From assembly GCA_013359235.1 (NCBI GenBank), contig JABWCE010000012.1, positions 16,247 to 80,246 of the forward strand: 64,000 nucleotides of DNA, in the 5' to 3' direction. This DNA is from Bacteroidota bacterium. GTDB taxonomy: Bacteria > Bacteroidota > Bacteroidia > NS11-12g > UBA9320. Position 1 is the first letter of the stretch, and the number at the start of each line of letters is the position of its first letter. Positions 9,095 through 18,433 of this stretch are shown here, piece after piece. The translations under genes and the position numbers were made by a program. The notes below the pieces were generated by a model. That model saw nothing but the letters and a program-made list of their open reading frames with translations, had not been told where the DNA came from and did no database searches.

Positions 9095-10141
9095 ATGAAA
9101 TCTTTCATTCTTGCAGCAACTACCTGTATTAGCTTAATACTTACTCAAAATTCAGCTATTGCTCAAAAAATACATAAACCAACTGGATTTATTTATTCCG
9201 GCGAATTGTTTGAAGACCCCGATTGGGGTTGGAGTTATAATACAAGCGAAAACGACCGAATTTTATTATCAAAAACACATAAATTGATAGCAGAAGCTAC
9301 AAAAAAAATTATTGACCAACCCGGAGATTATACAACTTCTGTAAATGACATGAGTTTTGCATTTGACCCCCAAAAACAAGAAGAAAGTAAAGCAAATGGC
9401 AGCAATTGTGTAACTTGTTATTATTCAGCTAACCCCAATAGTGGAAACCATTTTCAATATAAATACACAATTACTCTTGATATGGTTGAAAACTCTGAAT
9501 CGTACATGAAAAAATATAAAATTGACGACAGTATTTCAAAACTTGTACTTTCTGTTTCAGAAAAAAGAAAAAATGATATTAAAAAAGTTGATGAAGAAAA
9601 TATATTGAAAGAAGAAATGGAAAAACTTCAAAAAGAAATTGAAAACATTGACCCAAGCAAACTCGACGAAAAAAAACTCAAAGAAATTGAAGAAAAAAGC
9701 AAAAGATTGCAACAAATGGGCAATAATTTATATAAAAACAATACAATTAGCAATGATACTTTGCATGCAATGTCGGGTTTTTCATTTGCTTTAAAATCAG
9801 ATTTGATTATAACTACAAATATTCCTCTACTAAAATCTGAAAAAGAATTATATTCATCATTAAAAAACAAAAGCGGATATTATTATAAAGAAATATCAAT
9901 TCCGGGTTGTGATTTTGCCTGCATTTATTTTGATATGTACAATAAGTCTGACGAGTTGGAATTCAGCCAAAACCCTGTACTTATAGCATATATTGGCAAA
10001 ACATATAATTCTAAATCTGAAATGCCAAAACAATGGGTAAAACCTTTCTGTGTAAGAGTAAAATATACAGGAAATATTCATCAAATAAACGAACTATACA
10101 AAAACATTGATTTTACTAAAATGAGGCAAATAACAAACTGA
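9095..10141 (+). CDS. secreted protein of unknown function with central coiled coil
   Basis: This 348-aa protein has a signal peptide ending at about residue 24 (SAIAQ). A Lys/Glu-rich coiled coil spans about residues 150-205 (EEMEKLQKEIENIDPSKLDE). Two Cys (CVTC) lie near residue 108 and another pair (GCDFAC) near 275. It is 15 bp after the interrupted OmpA/LamG-like gene and likely cotranscribed with it. I do not recognise a family. Confidence 0.7.
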   Translation: MKSFILAATTCISLILTQNSAIAQKIHKPTGFIYSGELFEDPDWGWSYNTSENDRILLSKTHKLIAEATKKIIDQPGDYTTSVNDMSFAFDPQKQEESKANGSNCVTCYYSANPNSGNHFQYKYTITLDMVENSESYMKKYKIDDSISKLVLSVSEKRKNDIKKVDEENILKEEMEKLQKEIENIDPSKLDEKKLKEIEEKSKRLQQMGNNLYKNNTISNDTLHAMSGFSFALKSDLIITTNIPLLKSEKELYSSLKNKSGYYYKEISIPGCDFACIYFDMYNKSDELEFSQNPVLIAYIGKTYNSKSEMPKQWVKPFCVRVKYTGNIHQINELYKNIDFTKMRQITN

Positions 10142-10164
10142 TTTTTTTATACAAAATCTAATTT

Positions 10165-10172
10165 TAATTTTG
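10165..10172 (+). promoter_or_regulatory. -7 element upstream of panD
   Basis: TAATTTTG ends 8 nt before the panD ATG, so the leader would be only a few nucleotides long. Confidence 0.55.
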
Positions 10173-10180
10173 TGGCTTGA

Positions 10181-10528
10181 ATGCAGATAGAAATATTAAA
10201 ATCAAAAATTCATAATGCCAAAGTTACCCAAACAGAGCTGCATTATGTAGGAAGCCTTACCCTTGACGAAGAACTTATGAATGCTGCAAACCTTATAGAA
10301 GGCGAAAAAGTACTTGTTGTAAACAACAACAATGGCGAACGGCTCGAAACATATATAATCAAAGGCAAAAAAGGCAGCAAAATAGTTTGCCTTAATGGTG
10401 CTGCAGCCCGCAAAGCTCAGGTTGGCGATACAATAATTGTCATTTCTTTTGCTATAATGGATTTTGAAAAAGCTAAAAACTTTAAACCATCATTAGCATT
10501 TGTAGATACTGAAAACACGTTGATTTAA
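10181..10528 (+). CDS. panD: aspartate 1-decarboxylase (pyruvoyl enzyme)
   Basis: This 115-aa protein has the self-cleavage site Gly24-Ser25 in HYVGSLTLD, which gives the pyruvoyl group. Family motifs include [15 protein letters not shown] and [13 protein letters not shown]. It makes beta-alanine for pantothenate and coenzyme A. It heads a run with a flippase-like gene and the heptose adenylyltransferase. panB and panC are not in the window. Confidence 0.95.
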   Translation: MQIEILKSKIHNAKVTQTELHYVGSLTLDEELMNAANLIEGEKVLVVNNNNGERLETYIIKGKKGSKIVCLNGAAARKAQVGDTIIVISFAIMDFEKAKNFKPSLAFVDTENTLI

Positions 10529-10542
10529 ACTCAACAATTACT

Positions 10543-11544
10543 ATGAGTTTTAGCTTAAAAAATATTCTGAAGTTTTTATTGTTTATGTCTTTAGGCTTTG
10601 TTTTATTAGCTTGGGCATTTAGCAATATGAATATGAAAAAACTACTTTTTGATATTGAAAATGCAAATTTCTTTTGGGTTATAATAGCAATGGTTTGTGG
10701 TTTGATAAGCCATTTGGCAAGAGCCGTAAGGTGGAAATTGCTATTAAAGCCTCTTGGTTATAATGCAGCAATATCAAATTCGTTTTATGCAGTAATAATC
10801 GGCTATTTTTCAAATTATCTTGTACCACGCTTAGGCGAAATTACACGATGTGCCACATTATCAAAAACAGACAATATACCTATTGAAAAATTACTTGGGA
10901 CAGTATTCGTAGAAAGAATAGTAGATTTGATAATAACAGCAATAATCACTTTTTTAATTGTTTTTTTGCAATTCAACTTAATAAAAGATTTTTATAACTC
11001 TAGCATTCAGCCATTACTTAATACATCGCAAACTAATGGAATAAATGTAAAAATAATTTTACTTGTTTCGGTTGTAATTATTACTTTAATCGCTTATTTG
11101 TTCAGAGAGAAAATTAAAAAATTAAAGGTTTTTAAAAAAATTAAAAGCTTTGCCGTTGGATTTTCAGAAGGAATAAAAAGCATTTTAAAACTTCAAAACT
11201 CCTTATTATTCATTGCATATTCATTACTTATATGGCTAATGTATTTTGCAACAGCATATTTTACATTTTTTACATTTCAACCAACATCAAATCTTAGCAT
11301 AAATGCAGGAATGATGGTATTGTTTTTAGGAACAGTTTCTATCATTTTGCCCATACCTGGCGGTATAGGAGTTTTTCATAAACTTGTTGGTTCGGGGCTT
11401 GTATTGTATGGAGTAAGCGAAAGCGATGGGATAACCTATGCAACTATAAGCCATGCAGTACAGATGATAATGATATTTTTTGCTGGATTGATAAGCATGT
11501 TGCTAATTGGAATAAAATATGGCAGTAAAAAATCAAACCTATGA
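10543..11544 (+). CDS. UPF0104 / lysylphosphatidylglycerol synthase-type membrane protein
   Basis: This 333-aa protein has about eight membrane helices and conserved segments RAVRWKLLLKPLGY, NYLVPRLGEITRC and PIPGGIGVFHKLVG, typical of the flippase-like LPG_synthase_TM family. There is no C-terminal synthase domain. Members are thought to move or modify lipids, but the substrate here is unknown. It lies 14 bp after panD and overlaps rfaE2 by ATGA. Confidence 0.85.
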   Translation: MSFSLKNILKFLLFMSLGFVLLAWAFSNMNMKKLLFDIENANFFWVIIAMVCGLISHLARAVRWKLLLKPLGYNAAISNSFYAVIIGYFSNYLVPRLGEITRCATLSKTDNIPIEKLLGTVFVERIVDLIITAIITFLIVFLQFNLIKDFYNSSIQPLLNTSQTNGINVKIILLVSVVIITLIAYLFREKIKKLKVFKKIKSFAVGFSEGIKSILKLQNSLLFIAYSLLIWLMYFATAYFTFFTFQPTSNLSINAGMMVLFLGTVSIILPIPGGIGVFHKLVGSGLVLYGVSESDGITYATISHAVQMIMIFFAGLISMLLIGIKYGSKKSNL

Positions 11545-12026
11545 ACTATAAATTAAAAATTATTGAACCCACACAAGCATTGAAACTAAGAGAACAATGG
11601 AAAATTGAAGGACAAAAAGTAATTTTTACAAATGGTTGTTTTGATATTTTACACCGCGGACATATTGATTATTTGAATAAAGCTTCTGAGCTTGGCAACA
11701 AACTAATTGTTGCGGTAAATAGCGATAATTCTGTAAAGAAATTAAAAGGCGAAAACCGTCCAATTCAAGACGAAGTATCAAGAACCGAAATTTTAGCATC
11801 ATTATCTTGTGTAGATGCAGTTGTTGTTTTTGACGATAATACACCTTATGAACTTATAAAACTTTTAAAACCCGATGTACTTGTTAAAGGTTCAGATTAT
11901 AAAGTAGAAGAAATTGTAGGGTACGATATTTTAAAAGAAACTGGGGGCGAAGTAAAACTAATTGAATATTTACCAGGTTATTCAACCAGTTTGATTGAAA
12001 AAAAAATCAAATCTAAAAATCAATAA
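11541..12026 (+). CDS. rfaE2: D-glycero-beta-D-manno-heptose 1-phosphate adenylyltransferase
   Basis: This 161-aa single-domain cytidylyltransferase-like protein has the nucleotide motif FTNGCFDILHRGH (HxGH class) near residue 30. LKPDVLVKGSDY and EYLPGYSTSLIEKI-type segments follow. It corresponds to the C-terminal half of HldE and adenylates heptose 1-phosphate for LPS inner core. The kinase half (RfaE1) is not next to it. Confidence 0.92.
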   Translation: MNYKLKIIEPTQALKLREQWKIEGQKVIFTNGCFDILHRGHIDYLNKASELGNKLIVAVNSDNSVKKLKGENRPIQDEVSRTEILASLSCVDAVVVFDDNTPYELIKLLKPDVLVKGSDYKVEEIVGYDILKETGGEVKLIEYLPGYSTSLIEKKIKSKNQ

Positions 12027-12044
12027 ATTTTTTAAAATAAAAAT

Positions 12045-12052
12045 TAAATTTG
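12045..12052 (+). promoter_or_regulatory. -7 element upstream of metK
   Basis: TAAATTTG ends 13 nt before ATG 12066. There is no room for a SAM riboswitch between promoter and gene. Confidence 0.55.
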
Positions 12053-12065
12053 CATACCAAAAATT

Positions 12066-13358
12066 ATGTCATATTTATTTACATCAGAATCAGTATCAGA
12101 AGGGCATCCCGATAAGGTTGCAGACCAAATTTCAGACGCTTTAATTGATAATTTTTTAGCATGGGATACAGAATCAAAAGTAGCCTGCGAAACATTAGTA
12201 ACCACAGGGCTTGTAGTTATTGCCGGCGAAGTAAAAACAAATACATATATTGACGTTCAGAAAATAGCAAGAGAAGTTATTAGAAAAATTGGATACACCA
12301 AATCAGAATATATGTTTGAAGCCGACTCATGCGGAGTAATAAGTGCTATACACGAACAAAGTGCAGATATAAATCGTGGAGTAGATAAAAAACAAAAAGA
12401 AGAACAAGGAGCCGGCGACCAAGGAATGATGTTTGGGTATGCAAGCAACGAAACAGAAAATTATATGCCTTTGCCTCTGTTTTTAGCACATCTTATCCTC
12501 AACGAACTTTCTACCATTAGAAGAGAAAATAATAAAATTAAGTATTTAAGACCTGACACAAAAAGTCAGGTAACTATTGAATACGACGATAATCATAAAC
12601 CTATAAAAATTGATACAATTGTAATATCAACCCAACATGATGATTTTATCAAACCAAAATCAAACAAACAAAGTGATATAGACAAAGCAGATGCTGAAAT
12701 GCTTAGCAAAATAAGGGAAGATATGATAAACATAGTAATTCCCAGAATAGTAAAAAAATTACAACCATCAGTAAAGAAATTGTTTAACGATAAAATAAAA
12801 TATCATATAAACCCTACCGGTAAATTTGTTATTGGAGGACCGCATGGCGATACTGGACTTACAGGCAGAAAAATAATAGTTGATACCTATGGAGGAAAAG
12901 GAGCACATGGCGGTGGAGCGTTTTCAGGCAAAGATCCATCAAAAGTTGATCGTTCAGCCGCTTATGCTACGAGGCATATTGCCAAAAACATGGTTGCTGC
13001 AGGTTTGTGTAACGAAGTATTGGTACAAGTATCTTATGCAATAGGAGTAGCCGAACCATGTGGTTTAAATGTAAATACTTTCGGTACATCTAATATAAAT
13101 ATGTCAGATGGAGAAATAGCTAAAAAAATTAAAGATATTTTTGATATGCGTCCTTATGCAATTGAAAACCGCTTAAAACTAAGAAATCCTATTTATTCCG
13201 AAACGGCATCTTATGGACACATGGGCAGGAAAAACGAAATAGTTGAAAAAACATTTTTTAGCCCAGATGGTAAAAGCAAAACCTTAAAAGTTGAGCTTTT
13301 TACTTGGGAAAAACTTGATTTTACCGACAAAATAAAAAAAGCATTTAAACTTAAATAA
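12066..13358 (+). CDS. metK: S-adenosylmethionine synthetase
   Basis: This 430-aa protein starts with [13 protein letters not shown] (Met/ATP site). It contains [12 protein letters not shown] (residues about 117-128), the P-loop-like [13 protein letters not shown] and [16 protein letters not shown]. It makes SAM from Met and ATP. Insertions between the first and second domain make it slightly longer than E. coli MetK (384 aa), as is usual in Bacteroidota. glmS starts 1 bp after its stop. Confidence 0.97.
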   Translation: MSYLFTSESVSEGHPDKVADQISDALIDNFLAWDTESKVACETLVTTGLVVIAGEVKTNTYIDVQKIAREVIRKIGYTKSEYMFEADSCGVISAIHEQSADINRGVDKKQKEEQGAGDQGMMFGYASNETENYMPLPLFLAHLILNELSTIRRENNKIKYLRPDTKSQVTIEYDDNHKPIKIDTIVISTQHDDFIKPKSNKQSDIDKADAEMLSKIREDMINIVIPRIVKKLQPSVKKLFNDKIKYHINPTGKFVIGGPHGDTGLTGRKIIVDTYGGKGAHGGGAFSGKDPSKVDRSAAYATRHIAKNMVAAGLCNEVLVQVSYAIGVAEPCGLNVNTFGTSNINMSDGEIAKKIKDIFDMRPYAIENRLKLRNPIYSETASYGHMGRKNEIVEKTFFSPDGKSKTLKVELFTWEKLDFTDKIKKAFKLK

Positions 13359-13359
13359 A

Positions 13360-15207
13360 ATGTGTGGCATAGTTGCATACATCGGACCCAACCAAGCTTA
13401 CAATTTTTTAATAAAAGGCTTACAAAGACTTGAATATAGGGGATACGACAGTGCCGGAATAGCTCTTATTGAAAACAATGAAATAAAAGTATATAAAGAG
13501 CATGGCAAGGTTCAGGATTTAGTTGACAAAATAAATGGAAAAATAATTTCGGGAAACATAGGAATAGGTCACACACGCTGGGCTACACATGGCGAACCAA
13601 ACCAAATCAATGCACATCCTCATTTATCAGGCAATGGCGAACTTGCAGTAATTCATAATGGCATTATTGAAAATTATGCAACTTTAAAAGAGGTTTTAGA
13701 AAAAAGCGGACATGTTTTTAAAAGTGATACAGATACTGAAGTTTTAATACATTTAATTGAAGAAATAAAATCACAGGAAAACTGTAGTTTGTTTGAAGCC
13801 GTTAGATTAGCATTGAACGAAGTAGTAGGTGCTTATGCAATAGTGATTCTATCAAACAATGACCCCGATACAATTATAGGAGCAAGAAAAGGAAGCCCGC
13901 TTGTAATAGGTATTGGAAACAACGTAGGCGAATATTTTATGGCAAGCGATGCTACACCAATAATTGAATATACCCGAAAAGTAACATATCTAAACGACAA
14001 TGAAATTGCAGAAATAAAAAAAGGTCAACTTGTAGTAAAAACTATTGAAAATAAAGAAAAAACACCTTTTATCCAAAATCTTGAAATATCTCTTGAGGCA
14101 ATAGAAAAAGGAGGATTTGAACATTTTATGCTAAAAGAAATTTTTGAACAACCAAAATCTATTCACGATAGTTTTAGAGGGAGAATAGATTCGAAAGACT
14201 TGAAAATAGAGATGCGAAGCCTTAATGAGTTTGAAAACAAAATAAAAAATCTAAAAAGAATAATAATTGTAGCCTGTGGAACATCATGGCATGCCGGACT
14301 TGTAGGTGAATATCTATTTGAAGATTTTGCAAGAATTCCGGTAGAAGTAGAATACGCATCAGAATTTAGATATCGCAACCCTGTTTTATATCCCGAAGAC
14401 CTTGTAATTGCAATTTCGCAATCGGGTGAAACAGCCGATACTCTTGCAGCACTTGAACTTGCAAAAAAATCGGGTGCTACAGTTTTTGGAGTTTGCAATG
14501 TAGTTGGGTCTTCAATACCCCGAATGACTGATGCCGGAGCATACACACATGCCGGACCCGAAATAGGAGTAGCATCAACAAAAGCATTTACAGCTCAGGT
14601 TACAGTACTGGTACTTTTGGCTCTTGGTTTTGCTCAACGCAGGGGTAGTATTTCCGATTCAAAACTCAGAAATATCTTGCAAGAAATGGAAAGAATACCG
14701 GCTAAGGTTGACAAAGTATTAAAATCATCAGAAACAATTATTAAAGAAATTTCTGAAAAGTATTACAATGTTAGAAATTTTCTTTATCTCGGAAGGGGAT
14801 ATAACTTTCCGGTTGCTCTTGAAGGTGCTTTAAAACTTAAAGAAATTTCGTATATACATGCCGAAGGTTATCCGGCAGCCGAGATGAAACACGGTCCTAT
14901 TGCCTTGATTGATGAAGAAATGCCTGTAGTTGTAATTGCTACACAAAACGAAATTTATGAAAAAGCCTTGAGTAATATACAAGAAGTAAAAGCTCGTAAA
15001 GGTAAAATTATAGCAATTGTTACCGAAAATGATGAGAAAGTTAAAAACCTCGCAGAATTTTGTATTGAAATTCCTGAGACAGAAGATGCTTTGGCTCCAT
15101 TATTAAGTACTATTCCACTCCAATTATTATCATATCATATTGCGGTTTTAAGAGGTTGCAATGTTGACCAACCACGAAACCTCGCCAAGTCTGTAACGGT
15201 AGAATAA
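13360..15207 (+). CDS. glmS: glutamine-fructose-6-phosphate aminotransferase (isomerizing)
   Basis: This 615-aa protein begins MCGIVAYIG, with Cys2 as the amidotransferase nucleophile after Met removal. The glutaminase domain has GIGHTRWATHG and HNGIIENY. Two SIS domains follow (ACGTSWHAGL, AISQSGETADTLA, GPEIGVASTKAFT), and the family C-terminus is PRNLAKSVTVE. It makes glucosamine-6-phosphate for peptidoglycan and LPS. Its 1-bp spacing suggests cotranscription with metK. No glmS ribozyme is present. Confidence 0.97.
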   Translation: MCGIVAYIGPNQAYNFLIKGLQRLEYRGYDSAGIALIENNEIKVYKEHGKVQDLVDKINGKIISGNIGIGHTRWATHGEPNQINAHPHLSGNGELAVIHNGIIENYATLKEVLEKSGHVFKSDTDTEVLIHLIEEIKSQENCSLFEAVRLALNEVVGAYAIVILSNNDPDTIIGARKGSPLVIGIGNNVGEYFMASDATPIIEYTRKVTYLNDNEIAEIKKGQLVVKTIENKEKTPFIQNLEISLEAIEKGGFEHFMLKEIFEQPKSIHDSFRGRIDSKDLKIEMRSLNEFENKIKNLKRIIIVACGTSWHAGLVGEYLFEDFARIPVEVEYASEFRYRNPVLYPEDLVIAISQSGETADTLAALELAKKSGATVFGVCNVVGSSIPRMTDAGAYTHAGPEIGVASTKAFTAQVTVLVLLALGFAQRRGSISDSKLRNILQEMERIPAKVDKVLKSSETIIKEISEKYYNVRNFLYLGRGYNFPVALEGALKLKEISYIHAEGYPAAEMKHGPIALIDEEMPVVVIATQNEIYEKALSNIQEVKARKGKIIAIVTENDEKVKNLAEFCIEIPETEDALAPLLSTIPLQLLSYHIAVLRGCNVDQPRNLAKSVTVE

Positions 15208-15330
15208 GTTACTCATTAAAATATATATCTGTGTTTTTTATTTTAGACACATTTCGTTTGAGTTTAAATCATTTTCGAATATAATCATCTTATACACAAC
15301 AACTAAATCATTTTATATAATTAGGGGTAA

Positions 15331-15356
15331 TAATTTTGAATAATATATTTTGGAGG
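15331..15356 (+). promoter_or_regulatory. promoter and Shine-Dalgarno of the DUF4476 gene
   Basis: TAATTTTG lies at 15331-15338. GGAGG at 15352-15356 lies 9 nt before ATG 15366. This strong Shine-Dalgarno, rare in the window, favours ATG 15366 over the upstream in-frame TTG at 15336. Confidence 0.6.
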
Positions 15357-15365
15357 AAATTTATT

Positions 15366-16238
15366 ATGAAACATATTACTCAAAAAATCAAAAAAATTGT
15401 AAGTTTTGGATTATTAATTTTAATGATAATTCAGTTTTCAAAAACTAATGCAGAAAATTCACACAGAATTAATTCAACATTAAAACTATTGCTTCCACAT
15501 TCAGGCAACTTCACGGTAGTTTTTGACCAGAAAAGATTTTTTGATGTAAACAATTGTTTTAAGATTTCAAATCTTTCAAAAGGTAATCATCGTATTAAAA
15601 TTGTAGAAATGAGATTCAGAAAAGGAAGAATGGTGTTTCATAAATTGATTTTTAATGGTGTGATTTTCATTCCTAAAAGTTCAAAAGTATGGGTAAAAAT
15701 AAGTAGAAGTGGAAAAATTAAGGTTGATAGAATTATCCATTACAATGACAACAAAAACCACCACGACAGACGTGAGTATTATTATGACAAAAATGAAAGA
15801 GAAAATTACGAAGATGATAATTTAAACGACGAATCATTTAACGAATACAGAGATAATAATTACTATGATGATGAGTGGAGTAGTTTTAATTCTTATAATG
15901 ATGATGATTTTGGCGATGAAGAAAATTTATATTATTCAGACCAAATCAACGGAAATAAGAAGAAATCATTTGATATTTCGCTAAATTCAATCAAAAACCA
16001 ATCGTTTGATAGTGATAGGCTAAAAATTGCCAAAAATATAGTAAAACAACAAAACCTAAATTCAGAGCAAATTTTTAAAATAACAAAATTGTTTTCTTTT
16101 GAATCAAGTCGTTTAGAATTTGCGAAGTACGCTTATGGTTTTGCAGTGGATAAATCAAATTATAATATTGTTCAGAGTGCATTTCAATTTTCGAGCAGCG
16201 TTTCCGAGCTTCAAGATTTTATCTCTAAACAAGGTTAA
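15366..16238 (+). CDS. DUF4476 domain-containing secreted protein
   Basis: From ATG 15366 this is a 290-aa protein with a signal peptide ending near TNAENS. The N-terminal part resembles a small beta domain (phage-tail-like PEGA style; uncertain). A very Asp/Asn/Tyr-rich low-complexity linker spans about residues 130-190. The C-terminal about 90 residues (FDISLNSIKNQSFDSDRLKI onward) match DUF4476, a helical domain common in Bacteroidota exported proteins. A terminator follows, so it is monocistronic. Function unknown. Confidence 0.75.
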   Translation: MKHITQKIKKIVSFGLLILMIIQFSKTNAENSHRINSTLKLLLPHSGNFTVVFDQKRFFDVNNCFKISNLSKGNHRIKIVEMRFRKGRMVFHKLIFNGVIFIPKSSKVWVKISRSGKIKVDRIIHYNDNKNHHDRREYYYDKNERENYEDDNLNDESFNEYRDNNYYDDEWSSFNSYNDDDFGDEENLYYSDQINGNKKKSFDISLNSIKNQSFDSDRLKIAKNIVKQQNLNSEQIFKITKLFSFESSRLEFAKYAYGFAVDKSNYNIVQSAFQFSSSVSELQDFISKQG

Positions 16239-16254
16239 GTATTAATTTTCAATT

Positions 16255-16280
16255 AAAGCCGGAGCAATCCGGCTTTTTTT
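16255..16280 (+). terminator. intrinsic terminator after the DUF4476 gene
   Basis: The stem AAAGCCGG / CCGGCTTT has a 6-nt loop and is followed by a run of T. Confidence 0.9.
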
Positions 16281-16326
16281 ACTTAACAAAAACAAACTTA
16301 TTAAGGTATTTTCATTTTTTTTGCAA

Positions 16327-17418
16327 ATGCCAATGTATAGGTTTTTAATAATCTTTATAACATTATTTCATTTCAAAGCAAATGCACAATATACTCGGGC
16401 TTTAGGAGGTATGTATTTCCCGGGGTTTTTGTATGCCCACACGGCTGATGCTCGTAATCTCGAAGCACATATTCAAGGTTTTGAAGTTTCGTATTCGCAA
16501 ATAAACAATACTGGTAAAGCTTGGAGCAACTACTATCGCGATGCTGAAGTAAGCTATAATTTTTTATTTATGAACTTAGGTAATCCTGATATTACAGGAA
16601 AAATTTACTCATTAGGTACAAACTTTAATTTTAATATAAAAGGGAATGCCAATAGCCATATAGCATTGAGAATGGGAACAGGGCTGGGATATATCACTCA
16701 AAAATTTGATTTTTATAATAACCGAAAGAATATGGCAATTGGCAGTAATATTAACGGATGTATTCAGTTGGGTATTTATTATCAACGAAAGTTGTCGCCA
16801 AAAATATATTTAAAAAGCGGAATAGGAATTACACATTTTTCGAATGGAAGTATTCGTGTACCAAATTTAGGAGTAAATATGCCTTCAATTTTTCTTGGTT
16901 TGCAAACCAGATACAATTATAAAAATGTAAAACAGGATACAACATTAAAACCGGTCAAACAATCAAAACATTTATTACTTTTCAATTATGCTTTTAAAGA
17001 AAAATTTACTGCCAAACCGAGAGTTTTCAATATTTTTAATATAGGATATAGAATGACAAAATCAATATCTCCTGTGAGAGATTGGTACTTTGGAGGCGAT
17101 TTAGTTTGGGATGCAACTCATCCTTATTCACACGATTTAAAAAATCCCAACCCCAGAGTAGCCATTGATAACAGTACAGAAGTTGGTATTTTAATAGGTC
17201 ATCAATACAATATTGGCAAATTGAGTTTTCTTACTGATATTGGGCTTTATATTATAAACCCTTATCAAACCAAGTATTTTTCTTATCAAAGGCTTGGATT
17301 TAGGTACAGATTTAATAAAAATTGGTATGCAAACGGAACTCTAAAAATACATTTTGGTACGGCTGATTATTTTGAATGGGGCATTGGTTATGGTTTTAAT
17401 AAAATTAAATTAAAATGA
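16327..17418 (+). CDS. PagL-like acyloxyacyl hydrolase family outer-membrane protein
   Basis: From ATG 16327 this is a 363-aa protein with a signal peptide (ending KANAQ). An outer-membrane beta-barrel follows. The motif ITHFSNGSIRVPNLG carries the His and Ser seen in lipid A 3-O-deacylases of the PagL/acyloxyacyl hydrolase family. Extra C-terminal barrel strands make it longer than Pseudomonas PagL (about 170 aa), as in other Bacteroidota members. It probably trims lipid A acyl chains in the outer membrane. It overlaps the following lipoprotein gene by ATGA. Confidence 0.78.
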   Translation: MPMYRFLIIFITLFHFKANAQYTRALGGMYFPGFLYAHTADARNLEAHIQGFEVSYSQINNTGKAWSNYYRDAEVSYNFLFMNLGNPDITGKIYSLGTNFNFNIKGNANSHIALRMGTGLGYITQKFDFYNNRKNMAIGSNINGCIQLGIYYQRKLSPKIYLKSGIGITHFSNGSIRVPNLGVNMPSIFLGLQTRYNYKNVKQDTTLKPVKQSKHLLLFNYAFKEKFTAKPRVFNIFNIGYRMTKSISPVRDWYFGGDLVWDATHPYSHDLKNPNPRVAIDNSTEVGILIGHQYNIGKLSFLTDIGLYIINPYQTKYFSYQRLGFRYRFNKNWYANGTLKIHFGTADYFEWGIGYGFNKIKLK

Positions 17419-18170
17419 AAACTTTTAAAATTGCATTCATTTTATTGTTTTTAATTATCAATTTTTCTTGTATGAAAGAGCAGTTAAACGATTGTTTTCA
17501 ATCTACAGGCAATGATATATCTATTACAAAATTTGTTAATCCATTCAAAAAAATAAATATTGGCGAAAATTTTAAGATAATAATTCTTCAGGATACCACT
17601 AAAAGTGAATATGTTAAAATTACTGCCGGTAAAAATATTATAAACCAAATAGTTTCTAATGTAAAAGATGGTACTTTAAAAATTCAAAACAAAAATACCT
17701 GCAATTTTGTTAGAAGCTACAAGCGTAAAATCACCATTGAAATTAATGTAAAAACTCTTGATGAAATTATAATTTCATCAGTTTCAGATTTGTTTTCTTA
17801 CGACACATTATACTTTGAAAACAAATATGTTAGATTAAAAAACTTTGGGTTAGGTGATGTAAATTTAAAAATTAAATGTGGTTTTCTTGATGTTCAAAGT
17901 ATAAATTCAGGAAATATAACTTTAGAAGGTTTTTCAAATATAATGAGTTGCAGCATTGAGGAAGTTAGCAGTTTTGATGCACGAAAACTGCTTTGCGATG
18001 ATATTTACATTGATTGTCATACACCACTTGATTGTTTTGTTTACCCTAAAATAAAATTATATGTAAAAATTTTTAATTCGGGAAATGTTTTTTACAGAGA
18101 TGAATATGCCAACCTAAAAACATATCTTGTTGAGCAAAAAGGTACGGGTAGTTTAATTAAAATTCAATGA
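17415..18170 (+). CDS. GIN-domain (DUF2807) lipoprotein
   Basis: This 251-aa protein has a lipobox, INFSC, with Cys19 as the lipidation site. The mature part has the repetitive beta pattern of the head/GIN/DUF2807 family (FKIIILQDTTKSEYVKITAG at about 50-70, short aliphatic beta rungs afterwards). These are surface or periplasmic lipoproteins of unknown role. It overlaps the PagL-like gene by ATGA and is convergent with acyP, overlapping by 7 bp. Confidence 0.8.
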   Translation: MKTFKIAFILLFLIINFSCMKEQLNDCFQSTGNDISITKFVNPFKKINIGENFKIIILQDTTKSEYVKITAGKNIINQIVSNVKDGTLKIQNKNTCNFVRSYKRKITIEINVKTLDEIIISSVSDLFSYDTLYFENKYVRLKNFGLGDVNLKIKCGFLDVQSINSGNITLEGFSNIMSCSIEEVSSFDARKLLCDDIYIDCHTPLDCFVYPKIKLYVKIFNSGNVFYRDEYANLKTYLVEQKGTGSLIKIQ

Positions 18171-18433
18171 GTAATTTTAAAATCAGCAAAGCCCTGCGGC
18201 TTAATATCTTCAACAATTACATTTTCTACCACTGCCAAGCGTGGGCCTGTTTTGCACCATAAAATCAATTCATCTAAATCTTTTTTCAAGCCTTCGGCTA
18301 TTATTAGCACATCGCCATTTTTTAGATTACAAACAGTACCGTTTAATTTTAATGATTTTGCTTTTTGTAAAGTGTTTGCCCTATAAAAAACACCTTGAAC
18401 CTTGCCTTTCACAATAATTTTATATGCTATCAT
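18164..18433 (-). CDS. acyP: acylphosphatase
   Basis: This 89-aa protein has the loop GKVQGVFYR with the catalytic Arg near residue 18, and an Asn in the NGTVCNLKNGDV segment. It hydrolyses acyl phosphates in the cytosol. It overlaps bshA by 14 bp and is therefore cotranscribed with it. Confidence 0.92.
   Translation of the reverse strand: MIAYKIIVKGKVQGVFYRANTLQKAKSLKLNGTVCNLKNGDVLIIAEGLKKDLDELILWCKTGPRLAVVENVIVEDIKPQGFADFKITH

Noticed and set aside
12027..12065. SAM riboswitch before metK
   Set aside because: Only 39 bp separate the genes and the -7 element takes up part of them; no room for an aptamer.
13350..13362. glmS ribozyme
   Set aside because: metK ends 1 bp before glmS; there is no leader.
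14163..14546. 127-aa reading frame on the minus strand inside glmS
   Set aside because: Antisense shadow of a strongly conserved gene, with no promoter or family resemblance.
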